From CAZYPH01 sp964649095 (GTDB lineage: Bacteria > Bdellovibrionota > UBA1018 > UBA923), in assembly GCA_964649095.1 (NCBI GenBank), contig CAZYPH010000004.1, positions 1 through 45,541 of the forward strand: a stretch of 45,541 bases of DNA. The letters run 5' to 3'. The translations under genes were made by a program, and so were the position numbers. Under the pieces are notes generated by a model. It searched no databases and had not been told where the DNA came from. It worked only from the letters and a program-made list of their open reading frames with translations. Position 1 is the stretch's first letter. Each line of letters starts with the position of its first letter. Below are positions 8,828 through 16,119 of the stretch, piece after piece.

Positions 8828-10015
8828 ATGAGTGATCTTTTCGATAAATGCCGTTCGTTTCAAGAGGCCAAACAACTCCAAAGTTCAGGATACTACCCGT
8901 TTTTTAGAGCCATCCAAGCATCCACCGGTAACACCGTGACCAGTCACGGGCAAAAACGAGTGATGATTGGCTCAAATAATTACCTTGGGTTGACCCACCA
9001 TCCAAAAGTGCAAGAGGCGGCTAGGCGTGCGATTGATGAGTTTGGTACTGGTTGTACCGGCTCACGCTTTTTGAACGGTAATTTAACGTCTCACGAAAAA
9101 CTTGAAGATGCCCTGGCCGATTTTTTAGGCCGCGAGGCGTGTTTAGTGTTTGCTACGGGGTTTTTGGCAAATCAAGGTGCGTTGTCGAGTTTAGTCGGTC
9201 GACGCGATGTTATTTTTTCAGATCGCGAAAACCATGCTTCGATTGTCGAAGGTCAGCGTTTGGCCATGGGTGATACCATTCGCTTTCCGCATAATGACAT
9301 GCAGGCGTTAGAGCGCGTATTAATTGAAAAGCGTGACCAGTATGAAGGCGCTTTAATTGTCGCGGACGGCGTTTTTTCAATGTCTGGTGAGATTGTAGAT
9401 TTGCCGGGCCTCACGCGTCTTGCGAAGAAATATAACTGTCGTTTGTATATCGACGACGCTCATTCGGCGGGTGTTTTAGGTCGTCAAGGGCGCGGCACGG
9501 GCGATCATTTTAATTTGAATGATCAAATTGATTTAGTCATGGGCACGTTTTCAAAAAGCTTTGCTTCGATCGGTGGATTTATTGCTGGCGATGCTGACGC
9601 CATTCATTACATCAAACACAAGGCTAGGCCTTTTATTTTTAGTGCAGCCATGGCTCCGGCTGCTGTAGCAGCAGCTCATGCGGCCCTGGGTGTGATGGTT
9701 GAAGATCAGGCGATGTTTGATCGTTTGTGGGCCAATGCGCGACGCATGAAAACTGAGTTTTCGGCTATGGGTTTTAACACTCTCAATTCTGAGACACCCA
9801 TCATTCCTGTTGTGATTGGCGATGATATGAAAGCCTTCGCCTTTGCAAAGGCACTTTACGACAATGGTGTTTTTGCGACGCCTGTTGTCAAGCCAGCGGT
9901 GCCAGAAGGCATGGCGTTAATCAGAACCAGTTATATGGCGACCCACACTGCAGCTGATTTGGATTACGTTCTCGAAATATTTTATAAACTCGGCAAACAG
10001 TTTGCTTTGATTTAA
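8828..10015 (+). CDS. Alpha-oxoamine synthase family, serine palmitoyltransferase-like
   Basis: PLP enzyme that condenses an amino acid with an acyl thioester. The protein (395 residues from this ATG) shows the family core: MIGSNNYLGLTHHP near residue 46, GTGCTGSRFLNGN, then YIDDAHSAGVLGRQGRGT with the cofactor Asp and His (about 210 and 212), and GTFSKSFASIGGF with the PLP lysine near 243. FSKSFASIGG, rather than the GTLGKALG of BioF, and GVFSMSGEIVDLP are features of serine palmitoyltransferase and related sphingolipid enzymes. I infer a membrane lipid role rather than biotin synthesis. The start at 8828 was chosen because related proteins begin at 'MSDLFDKC'; an in-frame ATG at 8807 is possible. 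Ten bases or so separate it from ruvC. Confidence 0.8.
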   Translation: MSDLFDKCRSFQEAKQLQSSGYYPFFRAIQASTGNTVTSHGQKRVMIGSNNYLGLTHHPKVQEAARRAIDEFGTGCTGSRFLNGNLTSHEKLEDALADFLGREACLVFATGFLANQGALSSLVGRRDVIFSDRENHASIVEGQRLAMGDTIRFPHNDMQALERVLIEKRDQYEGALIVADGVFSMSGEIVDLPGLTRLAKKYNCRLYIDDAHSAGVLGRQGRGTGDHFNLNDQIDLVMGTFSKSFASIGGFIAGDADAIHYIKHKARPFIFSAAMAPAAVAAAHAALGVMVEDQAMFDRLWANARRMKTEFSAMGFNTLNSETPIIPVVIGDDMKAFAFAKALYDNGVFATPVVKPAVPEGMALIRTSYMATHTAADLDYVLEIFYKLGKQFALI

Positions 10016-10028
10016 CCTCTTAGAGGTG

Positions 10029-10532
10029 ATGCGCACATTAGGAATCGACCCTGGATCCCGACTAATGGGTTTTGGTGTCGCGAGCAAACAGGGCTCGCGT
10101 ATTATTCCGCACGCTTGTGGCACACTCAAGTTTGATACTAAAGTTACGGCCAATGAGCGTTTGCTTGAAATCTACCGCGGCGTGCGTCGCCTGGTGGAAC
10201 AGTATCAGCCTACTCACCTTGCTATCGAAAAAGTATTTTTTGCGAAAAACGTCGTCTCAGCGCTGAAGCTTGGGCAGGCACGTGGTGTCGCTATTCTAGC
10301 TGTTTGTGAAAGTAATATACCCGTTTTTGAATATAGCGCGAACGAAGTCAAAGCCTCGGTTGTTGGGTTTGGTCACGCCGACAAAGAACAAGTTGCTAAG
10401 ATGGTGTCAAGACTAACTGGCATTACGCAGTTTACTAGTCATGATTCGTCTGACGCTCTTGCTATAGCCATTTGCCATTTAAACTCCTATCGTCATGCTC
10501 AGCGCTTAGCAGAGCTTACTAAAGATCTTTAA
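10029..10532 (+). CDS. ruvC: Holliday junction resolvase RuvC
   Basis: Endonuclease that cuts Holliday junctions made mobile by RuvAB. The four acidic active-site residues are visible: Asp7 in GIDPGS, Glu67 in IEKVFF, Asp139 and Asp142 in HDSSDALAIA. The length of 167 residues is normal. The start is the ATG at 10029, giving the expected MRTLGIDPGS; a GTG one codon earlier is less likely. The Shine-Dalgarno-like AGAGG at 10022-10026 lies only two bases from this ATG. It is also one arm of a small inverted repeat (ACCTCT/AGAGGT, 10015-10027) that begins at the preceding stop codon, so initiation probably depends on coupling to the upstream gene. Followed at once by ruvA. Confidence 0.95.
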   Translation: MRTLGIDPGSRLMGFGVASKQGSRIIPHACGTLKFDTKVTANERLLEIYRGVRRLVEQYQPTHLAIEKVFFAKNVVSALKLGQARGVAILAVCESNIPVFEYSANEVKASVVGFGHADKEQVAKMVSRLTGITQFTSHDSSDALAIAICHLNSYRHAQRLAELTKDL

Positions 10533-10547
10533 AGAGGATTGCTTCAA

Positions 10548-11312
10548 ATGATTGGTTTATTGCGTGGAGTAGTGATTGATCACTTTCAAGACGATGGTGG
10601 TGTCATCATCGACTGCCAAGGGGTTGGTTACGAGGTTTTTTTTGCAAAAAATGCTGTCGAACAACTTCAGCGTAATGGCAATAATATTACGGTATATATA
10701 TATACTCATTTGCGTGAAAATAGCTTGGAGTTGTTTGGCTTCCATTCGCTTTGGGAAAAAAACGTTTTTTTATTACTGATTTCTATGAACGGCATCGGGC
10801 CCAAAACAGCTCTCGGAATTTTGTCGCATGCCCAGGCAGAGCTCATATTGTCGGCCATCTCTCGGCAAGATATTTTGGGGCTTACTCGTATTCCCGGAAT
10901 TGGCAAGAAAACGGCCGAGCGTTTGGTTGTTGAGTTGGCCGACAAAGCGCGGAAAATGCTTGCATCTAGAACCTCAAAGCCGACGAGCCTTGTAGTAGAG
11001 AATCAGGAGACGGCATCTTCTGTCGCAGAGCCAACAGTAAATGACAAAACAGGTTCAAAAAAGATGTCCAAAAAATCTGTCGCTCCGAACGAAATAACAC
11101 TTAAACAGAGCCTCGATCTGGCAGATGTCTGGAATGAAGCGCTCAGTGCATTAGAGAATTTGGGCTACGCTGATGTCCATGCTTTTGATGCGGTGAAGCG
11201 CATTTCAGACGAGTGTTCGCGTTTGTCAGAGCCGGTATCGGTAGAGATTTTAATAAAAGGGGCCTTAAAGGTGCTCGCTCGTCCGGCTGCTGGCGTGCGA
11301 ACCAACGCGTAG
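10548..11312 (+). CDS. ruvA: Holliday junction branch migration protein RuvA (long linker)
   Basis: DNA-binding subunit that holds the Holliday junction and loads the RuvB motor. Domain I opens with MIGLLRGVVID. Domain II has the two helix-hairpin-helix motifs, SMNGIGPKTALGIL and TRIPGIGKKTAERLVVEL. Domain III, the RuvB-contacting helical bundle, corresponds to the last 60 or so residues (ALSALENLGYADVHAFDAV). The protein has 254 residues, against about 190-205 in most species. The extra length is a Lys/Ser/Thr/Glu-rich linker of roughly 55 residues between domains II and III. The start is set by AAAGAGGA at 10531-10538, 9 bases before the ATG. It is followed 9 bases later by ruvB. Confidence 0.94.
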   Translation: MIGLLRGVVIDHFQDDGGVIIDCQGVGYEVFFAKNAVEQLQRNGNNITVYIYTHLRENSLELFGFHSLWEKNVFLLLISMNGIGPKTALGILSHAQAELILSAISRQDILGLTRIPGIGKKTAERLVVELADKARKMLASRTSKPTSLVVENQETASSVAEPTVNDKTGSKKMSKKSVAPNEITLKQSLDLADVWNEALSALENLGYADVHAFDAVKRISDECSRLSEPVSVEILIKGALKVLARPAAGVRTNA

Positions 11313-11321
11313 TGAATAAAT

Positions 11322-12371
11322 ATGAATGAAACGAATGTTACAATTCAGGCTAACGATTTTGATCGCTCCATCGACGCACACCTACCGAACGAAGATATCG
11401 AACGTGGTCTAGAGATCCGCACTGAGAATACGCTGCGGCCGCAGGAGTTTACCGACTACATTGGTCAGCAACGTGTTACGGAAAGTTTAAAGCTTTTTAT
11501 CGAGGCGGCAAAACAAAGGGGTGATGCCCTCGATCATTGTTTGTTTTCTGGGCCTCCGGGGCTTGGGAAAACAACATTGGCGCACATTGTGGCCCGACAA
11601 ATGGCTTCTGAGCTACATTGTATTGCGGCTCCGAGCTTAGACAAAAAAGGTGATTTGGCCGCTATTCTTACCAATCTGCAGCCGAAAGATGTGCTTTTCA
11701 TTGATGAGATCCATCGCCTTCCTAGAGTCATTGAAGAGGTTCTCTATAGCGCCATGGAAGATTTTAAACTGGATATTATTATCGGGCAGGGGCCGGCTGC
11801 AAAAACACTACGCTTAGATTTGCCTCCGTTTACGCTAGTTGGTGCCACGACACGAACGGGTTTGTTAACAAACCCACTGCGTGATCGCTTTGGAGTGCAG
11901 TATCGTTTGGAGTTTTATCGTACGGAGGAGCTTGTACAAATTGTAGAACGTTCGAGCCAGATCTTAGGGGTTACGATTAATCGCGCTGGAGCCACTGAGA
12001 TTGCGCGACGTAGTCGTGGTACACCTCGAATCGCTAACCGACTACTGAGGCGCGTGCGCGATTATGCTCAGGTGAAATCAAACGGAGTTATTGATTTAGA
12101 GACGGCTATGTTCGCACTTGAAATGCTGCAGGTCGACAAGCTGGGTTTAGATCAAATGGATCGTGCGATACTCTCGTCCATTGTCGAAAAATTTAGTGGC
12201 GGGCCGGTAGGTATCGAGACCTTATCGGCGGCGTTGGGTGAGGAGCGCGAGACGCTCGAAGACGTCTACGAGCCCTATCTTATTCAAGAAGGTTTTTTAC
12301 AGCGTACCCCTAGAGGGCGCATGGCCACAGCTCGAGCGTTAGAGTTGTTGGGGCTTTCGACAGCATCCTAG
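11322..12371 (+). CDS. ruvB: Holliday junction ATP-dependent motor RuvB
   Basis: AAA+ helicase motor that drives branch migration with RuvA. Features in order: LRPQEFTDYIGQQRV at the N-terminal boundary, Walker A GPPGLGKTTLAH, Walker B DVLFIDEIHRL, sensor 1 in TLVGATTRTGLL, the arginine-finger region NPLRDRFG, sensor 2 in RGTPRIANRLLRRVRD, and the C-terminal winged-helix domain (GGPVGIETLSAALGEE, EPYLIQEGFLQRTPRGR). The length of 349 residues is usual. With ruvC and ruvA it forms a complete three-gene resolvasome operon. A gene-free stretch of 381 bases follows. Confidence 0.96.
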   Translation: MNETNVTIQANDFDRSIDAHLPNEDIERGLEIRTENTLRPQEFTDYIGQQRVTESLKLFIEAAKQRGDALDHCLFSGPPGLGKTTLAHIVARQMASELHCIAAPSLDKKGDLAAILTNLQPKDVLFIDEIHRLPRVIEEVLYSAMEDFKLDIIIGQGPAAKTLRLDLPPFTLVGATTRTGLLTNPLRDRFGVQYRLEFYRTEELVQIVERSSQILGVTINRAGATEIARRSRGTPRIANRLLRRVRDYAQVKSNGVIDLETAMFALEMLQVDKLGLDQMDRAILSSIVEKFSGGPVGIETLSAALGEERETLEDVYEPYLIQEGFLQRTPRGRMATARALELLGLSTAS

Positions 12372-12752
12372 TGGCCTTGAGGTGATCGCAAACGTTAGTG
12401 TGGTGGTGTGCAAGTGACGTAAAAATACCACAGTGGCGTCGCGCGTTTGTTGTTGCATAAAACACACACTGGTTGTGGATGAAAGATAAAACTCTGTCAT
12501 AGATTTATGACGCAACCCATCGCAGAGGCTCTGTGGTGGCAGCGAGTTCGTAGAGTTTGATTTCTATCTATTTAAAAATATTCATTTTTTTATCAATCCA
12601 AAGTAGGTAATGCTATCGACGGGCTCGATTTTGTGTTTTGCCTAACCGTTACGAACTCATGGGGTAGGTTTTTCTGCTTTTGGCATGTTTATTGAAAGCT
12701 TAATCAGTCAATGATTTGAGTGAGTATTTCAACGCATTAATAAACAAAAACT
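12372..12752 (+). other. Intergenic region between ruvB and lpxC (381 bases)
   Basis: No convincing reading frame or RNA gene is visible. There is a small dyad GTCATA-GATT-TATGAC at 12496-12511, a short T-rich stretch around 12583-12592, and a possible promoter close to lpxC (TTGAGT at 12716-12721, 16-base spacer, TAATAA at 12738-12743). The promoter call is weak: four of six matches at -35 and three of six at -10. No clear intrinsic terminator for ruvB was found. The stretch probably holds the lpxC control region and could hold an untranslated leader or small RNA. Confidence 0.5.
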
Positions 12753-13901
12753 ATGAAATCTTACGATAAAGCAACTCTCGATGATGGTATAACTGGTTCC
12801 GGCATGGATTCGAATGCGTTGTTAGAAACCTCAACTTCCTCGTTAGACTCTTTAGACTCGGTAGAAAGTCGTGGCCCGTCGGCGCGTATATTTGATCTCG
12901 ATTTTGAAAAATACCGTCTAGCAGGCCCTTCAAAATCGCTATCTCGACGCGCCATTGCAAGCCTTTCAAAACGCCTGAACTCCATTCGATTCGAAACCAC
13001 ACTCAAATCAGCTGTTAGTATTCGTGGAGTCGGAATTCATAGCGGTAAACAAGCAAAATGTGTTTTACACCCGGCGGAAGAGGGTACGGGTATTTCGTTC
13101 GTACGGTCGGATTGTTTAAAGAATCTGCGGTCAGAAGCTTCAATAAAAGCCGATATATCGCGTGTGATTCGTACGGATATGAGCACGACCGTAGGTAACG
13201 GTAAAACCTACGTATCAACTGTAGAGCATTTGTTAGCCGCCTTACGTGGCATGGGCATCGACAACGTCGTCGTAGAAATTGATGGTCCAGAAATTCCTAT
13301 TTTAGATGGTAGTGCCACAGTGTTTTGTGAGGCCGTTTTAGCGGCAGGTTATGTTGTTCAAGCAAAACCTCGTAAGAGTTTGCGTGTTTTGAAAACGGTA
13401 CAGGTAAGTGCTGGCGATAAGTGGGTGCAGTTAAAACCCTCGACAGGGTTTGAGATTCAGAGCGCTATTGAATTTGCCCATCCGGTGATTGGTCGCCAAC
13501 AGTTTAGCTATCATAGTGGTGTGGATTTTTTTGGTGAGTTATCGGCGGCTAGAACTTTTGGTTTTTTAAAAGATGTTCAAGCCTTACAAGAACGTGGGCT
13601 TGCTAAAGGCGGCTCGTTAGATAACGCCGTAGTGTTAGACGACTATCGTGTGTTGAATGCTGAAGGTTTACGCTTTGCCGATGAATTTGCGCGACATAAA
13701 GTGCTAGATGCCATCGGTGATTTTGCTCTATTGGGGATGCCGCTTTTAGGCGCGATCGAACTTTCGAAGTCAGGCCACGAACTGCATGTACTCGCGATGA
13801 AAAAGCTTTTAGAAGACCCGTCGAACTATGAAATCGTGTCAGATGCTGTTGCCGCTGAGGCATTTGTTTCTCAGCAAGAAGTAGCCACAATTCTATATTA
13901 A
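12753..13901 (+). CDS. lpxC: UDP-3-O-acyl-GlcNAc deacetylase LpxC with N-terminal extension
   Basis: Zinc deacetylase that commits UDP-acyl-GlcNAc to lipid A synthesis, in the cytoplasm. The core begins near residue 80 with TTLKSAVSIRGVGIHSGK. The catalytic Glu158 and zinc ligand His159 lie in STVEHLLAAL. RHKVLDAIGD gives zinc ligands His315 and Asp319 and the buried Asp323. GHELHVLAM supplies the late catalytic histidine. About 78 residues precede the core; these are Ser-, Leu- and Asp-rich with a basic end (SLSRRAIASLSKRLN) and are not found in ordinary LpxC of about 305 residues. Between codon 18 and the core there is no ATG, and there is no Shine-Dalgarno before 12753, so the start remains somewhat uncertain. 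It stands alone, not in a lpxA/lpxD or cell-division cluster. Confidence 0.93.
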   Translation: MKSYDKATLDDGITGSGMDSNALLETSTSSLDSLDSVESRGPSARIFDLDFEKYRLAGPSKSLSRRAIASLSKRLNSIRFETTLKSAVSIRGVGIHSGKQAKCVLHPAEEGTGISFVRSDCLKNLRSEASIKADISRVIRTDMSTTVGNGKTYVSTVEHLLAALRGMGIDNVVVEIDGPEIPILDGSATVFCEAVLAAGYVVQAKPRKSLRVLKTVQVSAGDKWVQLKPSTGFEIQSAIEFAHPVIGRQQFSYHSGVDFFGELSAARTFGFLKDVQALQERGLAKGGSLDNAVVLDDYRVLNAEGLRFADEFARHKVLDAIGDFALLGMPLLGAIELSKSGHELHVLAMKKLLEDPSNYEIVSDAVAAEAFVSQQEVATILY

Positions 13902-13932
13902 TAAAAATATATATTATTTATCGCTGCGCCGC

Positions 13933-15285
13933 CTAATCAGCACCCCGGTGTAGCGCAAGGGTCTCGTTTGTTAATCCATTAAAGTGGTCCATCGTTGTGC
14001 CAATAGGTCCGCGTAGCTGTGTCTGCTGGTCGTTACAGAAGTGGTCTAACATCGGGCGGTAACGTGCTTGAATGCATAGGCGGTCGATGTCGGCAAAAAT
14101 TTCCGTCTGCGTTGTGGTGCAGCTCTGCTGCGTAGTGTGTAGCGGCGCCTGTTGTTCGAGGCCGATTGAAATCTGGGTCAAGAGGCCGCTAATTTTAAGT
14201 TTGAGTGGCCTCATGGCATTTCTAATCTCTTGATCGAGCACGCGTTGCTGCGCTGTATTGTTTTGCAAACGGTGCCATTCTACTTCGGTCAAGGCTTCAC
14301 CAAAAAAACGTTCGTACGCCTGACGTGTGCTTTCGATTTCACGCGTCAGTTGCCCAATCGTATTGTCATACTCTCTTTTTGCCGAACGTATTTGGTGGCA
14401 TAGGTGTCGAACGTCGCGATCAGTGCGGCGGATGGGGGCTGTCGGTGGACCGTGGTCTGCCGGACGATTGATGGCCCAACTGGGAAGCGAACTTGGCGTA
14501 GGGCGAAACGTACGCTCGCATAGTCCTGGACACTCTAGTGCAGAGTACGATCGAGTAGACCACAACATGCGCCCCAATTCTGACTGGGGAAAACAGAAGC
14601 CTTGTAAGAGATAGATTTGATCTTCGAAGAGACTGTCCCGACATCCTGAAATCAGGCGCTCGCCCGCACGGTTGTGCCATGTGGTGTTGTTGAAGCTTAG
14701 GGAATGTAGCGTTTCATGAAAAATGGTCGATGCTAAACTCTCGGGCGTTGCATACCAAAGAGCGTTTAGCTGGGTGATGTTATTGCTAAGGGTAATTTGT
14801 TGACGATGGTAGGCTACTCGGTTGACGCCATAGCCTATTGTTAGTGGTGGGTATTCGAATACTGAATTAGAGCCTAAAGCATTGGCTCCAACGTTGCCGC
14901 ATTGAATACGAGTACGACGCAAGATGCTGATCGCCGTATTTACTAAAGGCATGCGCACTTTCTGATCACAGTTATCAATCTGGATAACGGCGTGATTTAG
15001 AGCGCGTTCGATGCGTTCAATCGTTCGTGGCCGCAGGCGTTCTAATGGACCGGCAAAACAACTACGATCGATAATTGTGCCTAAAGCAGTTTGGTGGTCG
15101 TTTAAGCCCGATGACACGGTATTGGGCGATAATAAAAAACGTTCCTGTAGGTGGTCTAGTCGACGCGCTAAGGCAAGCGTATCAGGCCGAATATAATTAG
15201 TTGGTTGAGAGTGTGCTGGATTATTTTTTGAAGAGATTATTAGTATATATAAAAGTATATATATTGTGTATTGATAAAATCGCAT
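13933..15285 (-). CDS. Secreted zincin-like protein with HExxH motif, family unknown
   Basis: Predicted exported protein of 450 residues that I cannot assign to a named family. An N-terminal signal-like segment is rich in Tyr, Ile and Leu, with cleavage likely near AHS-Q (residues 24-27). Residues 190-194 read HETLH, a zinc-peptidase HExxH motif, followed by His204 as a possible third ligand; the spacing does not match metzincins. About ten cysteines suggest disulfides in the periplasm or outside. Residues about 290-375 look like long helices or a coiled coil. The start has a strong GGGGAG ribosome binding site (15291-15296), which is inside a perfect palindrome. The gene is convergent with lpxC, 31 bases apart. 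Peptidase activity is inference. Confidence 0.6.
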   Translation of the reverse strand: MRFYQYTIYILLYILIISSKNNPAHSQPTNYIRPDTLALARRLDHLQERFLLSPNTVSSGLNDHQTALGTIIDRSCFAGPLERLRPRTIERIERALNHAVIQIDNCDQKVRMPLVNTAISILRRTRIQCGNVGANALGSNSVFEYPPLTIGYGVNRVAYHRQQITLSNNITQLNALWYATPESLASTIFHETLHSLSFNNTTWHNRAGERLISGCRDSLFEDQIYLLQGFCFPQSELGRMLWSTRSYSALECPGLCERTFRPTPSSLPSWAINRPADHGPPTAPIRRTDRDVRHLCHQIRSAKREYDNTIGQLTREIESTRQAYERFFGEALTEVEWHRLQNNTAQQRVLDQEIRNAMRPLKLKISGLLTQISIGLEQQAPLHTTQQSCTTTQTEIFADIDRLCIQARYRPMLDHFCNDQQTQLRGPIGTTMDHFNGLTNETLALHRGAD

Positions 15286-15291
15286 TCTAAC

Positions 15292-15317
15292 TCCCCTAGG
15301 TTTTAAAACCTAGGGGA
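15292..15317. repeat. Perfect 26-bp palindrome overlapping a ribosome binding site
   Basis: The arm CCCCTAGGTTTT at 15293-15304 is followed directly by its exact reverse complement to 15316, and one more outer T/A pair extends it to 15292-15317. There is no spacer. On the minus strand it ends 6 bases before the ATG at 15285 and contains the GGGGAG Shine-Dalgarno of that gene. It could fold as a hairpin that hides the ribosome binding site, or serve as a DNA operator. Confidence 0.85.
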
Positions 15318-15373
15318 AGAGATTAGTCGTGGCAAAGGTTTGAAATTTATATCATTTAGTTTGTTACGCTCGT

Positions 15374-16024
15374 TCAGTCGGAATCGCGTTTTTTATTGGC
15401 ATGCAATTCAAAATAAACAAGATCTACGTAAATCGATGCAATGAGAATAAGTGTTTTTTCTACGGTCGAAAGTTCGGGATCTTGAAATGAAATCTTAAAC
15501 GAATCTTTGTCTGTAAAAAGTTCTGTTAAAAGCCCGCCCCATTTTTTCTCAATCCTAGCGACTTCGCGATCGCGCCGTTTGAATTTGAAAGTCCAAATAT
15601 TAAAAAATCCAGAACGCACCTCGAGTAATACGCTCCCGCGGGGATCTTCGAGATCAAATGATTTTGTAAAAATACTGAAACGTTTTTGAATAGCGCCGAC
15701 GAATACGTTTTGTGTGTCGTAAACCTCAAGGCGTGTGAAGAAAAAACGAAACGGGTGTTTTACCGTAAAACATAGTTGGCGGTTGTTATCAAATACCGAC
15801 AACGTAAAACGACGCCAGTGGCCTAACCACTGACGAAATAAAAATCCGAAGAGACCCTTCTGTTGTTCTGCAATAAATGCGACGGCGTGGCCTTGTTTTG
15901 TTTGAACGGCGTATTTGTTGCGGGTTTCAAAACCAAAAAACTCCGCCAGTTCGTGTTGTTGTTTTACATAGAGCTCTATGGGTGGTTCACCGGGTTTTGA
16001 GCCGGTATTGAGAAGTTCATGCAT
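15374..16024 (-). CDS. Phospholipid scramblase-related / LURP-one-like protein
   Basis: Protein of 216 residues related to the scramblase/Tubby-like superfamily. Supporting features are an N-terminal ELYVKQQHELAEFFGFET start of the barrel, regularly spaced beta-strand pairs (RFTLSVFDNNRQ, RLEVYDTQNVFVGAI), the segment RIEKKWGGLLTELFTDKDSF near residues 153-172, and a hydrophobic C-terminal helix (TLILIASIYVDLVYF) that could insert in a membrane. Bacterial members are widespread but their function is poorly defined. Scrambling activity should not be assumed. The gene is divergent from the M3 peptidase with 95 bases between starts. No Shine-Dalgarno is seen before the ATG. Confidence 0.72.
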   Translation of the reverse strand: MHELLNTGSKPGEPPIELYVKQQHELAEFFGFETRNKYAVQTKQGHAVAFIAEQQKGLFGFLFRQWLGHWRRFTLSVFDNNRQLCFTVKHPFRFFFTRLEVYDTQNVFVGAIQKRFSIFTKSFDLEDPRGSVLLEVRSGFFNIWTFKFKRRDREVARIEKKWGGLLTELFTDKDSFKISFQDPELSTVEKTLILIASIYVDLVYFELHANKKRDSD

Positions 16025-16033
16025 CGTGTAAAA

Positions 16034-16062
16034 AATCTAACATGACTATGCAGTTCTATGAA
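16034..16062 (-). promoter_or_regulatory. Candidate promoter of the scramblase-like gene
   Basis: Read on the minus strand: TTCATA (four of six matches to the -35 consensus), 17-base spacer, TAGATT (four of six to -10). The -10 ends 9 bases before the ATG at 16024, which has no Shine-Dalgarno, so the transcript would be almost leaderless. Short motif matches of this quality occur by chance. Confidence 0.3.
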
Positions 16063-16119
16063 AGCCGATGAACTTTCTTCTACCGTTAAATTTTTTGGAA
16101 CATCTGTAGGGGGATTGCC

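Noticed and set aside
10015..10027. Small inverted repeat ACCTCT-T-AGAGGT between the oxoamine synthase and ruvC genes
   Set aside because: Too short, and with a one-base centre it cannot form a hairpin of note; mentioned only with ruvC.
10692..10705. Alternating TA run (GTATATATATATAC) inside ruvA, and similar runs near 15243, 25736 and 32663
   Set aside because: They encode ordinary Tyr and Ile codons in conserved or hydrophobic segments and fit the AT-rich composition.
12681..12695. Sigma-54-like element (TGGCATG, TTTA, TTGAA) before lpxC
   Set aside because: The -24 half is good, but the invariant GC of the -12 half is GA here, so I do not call it.
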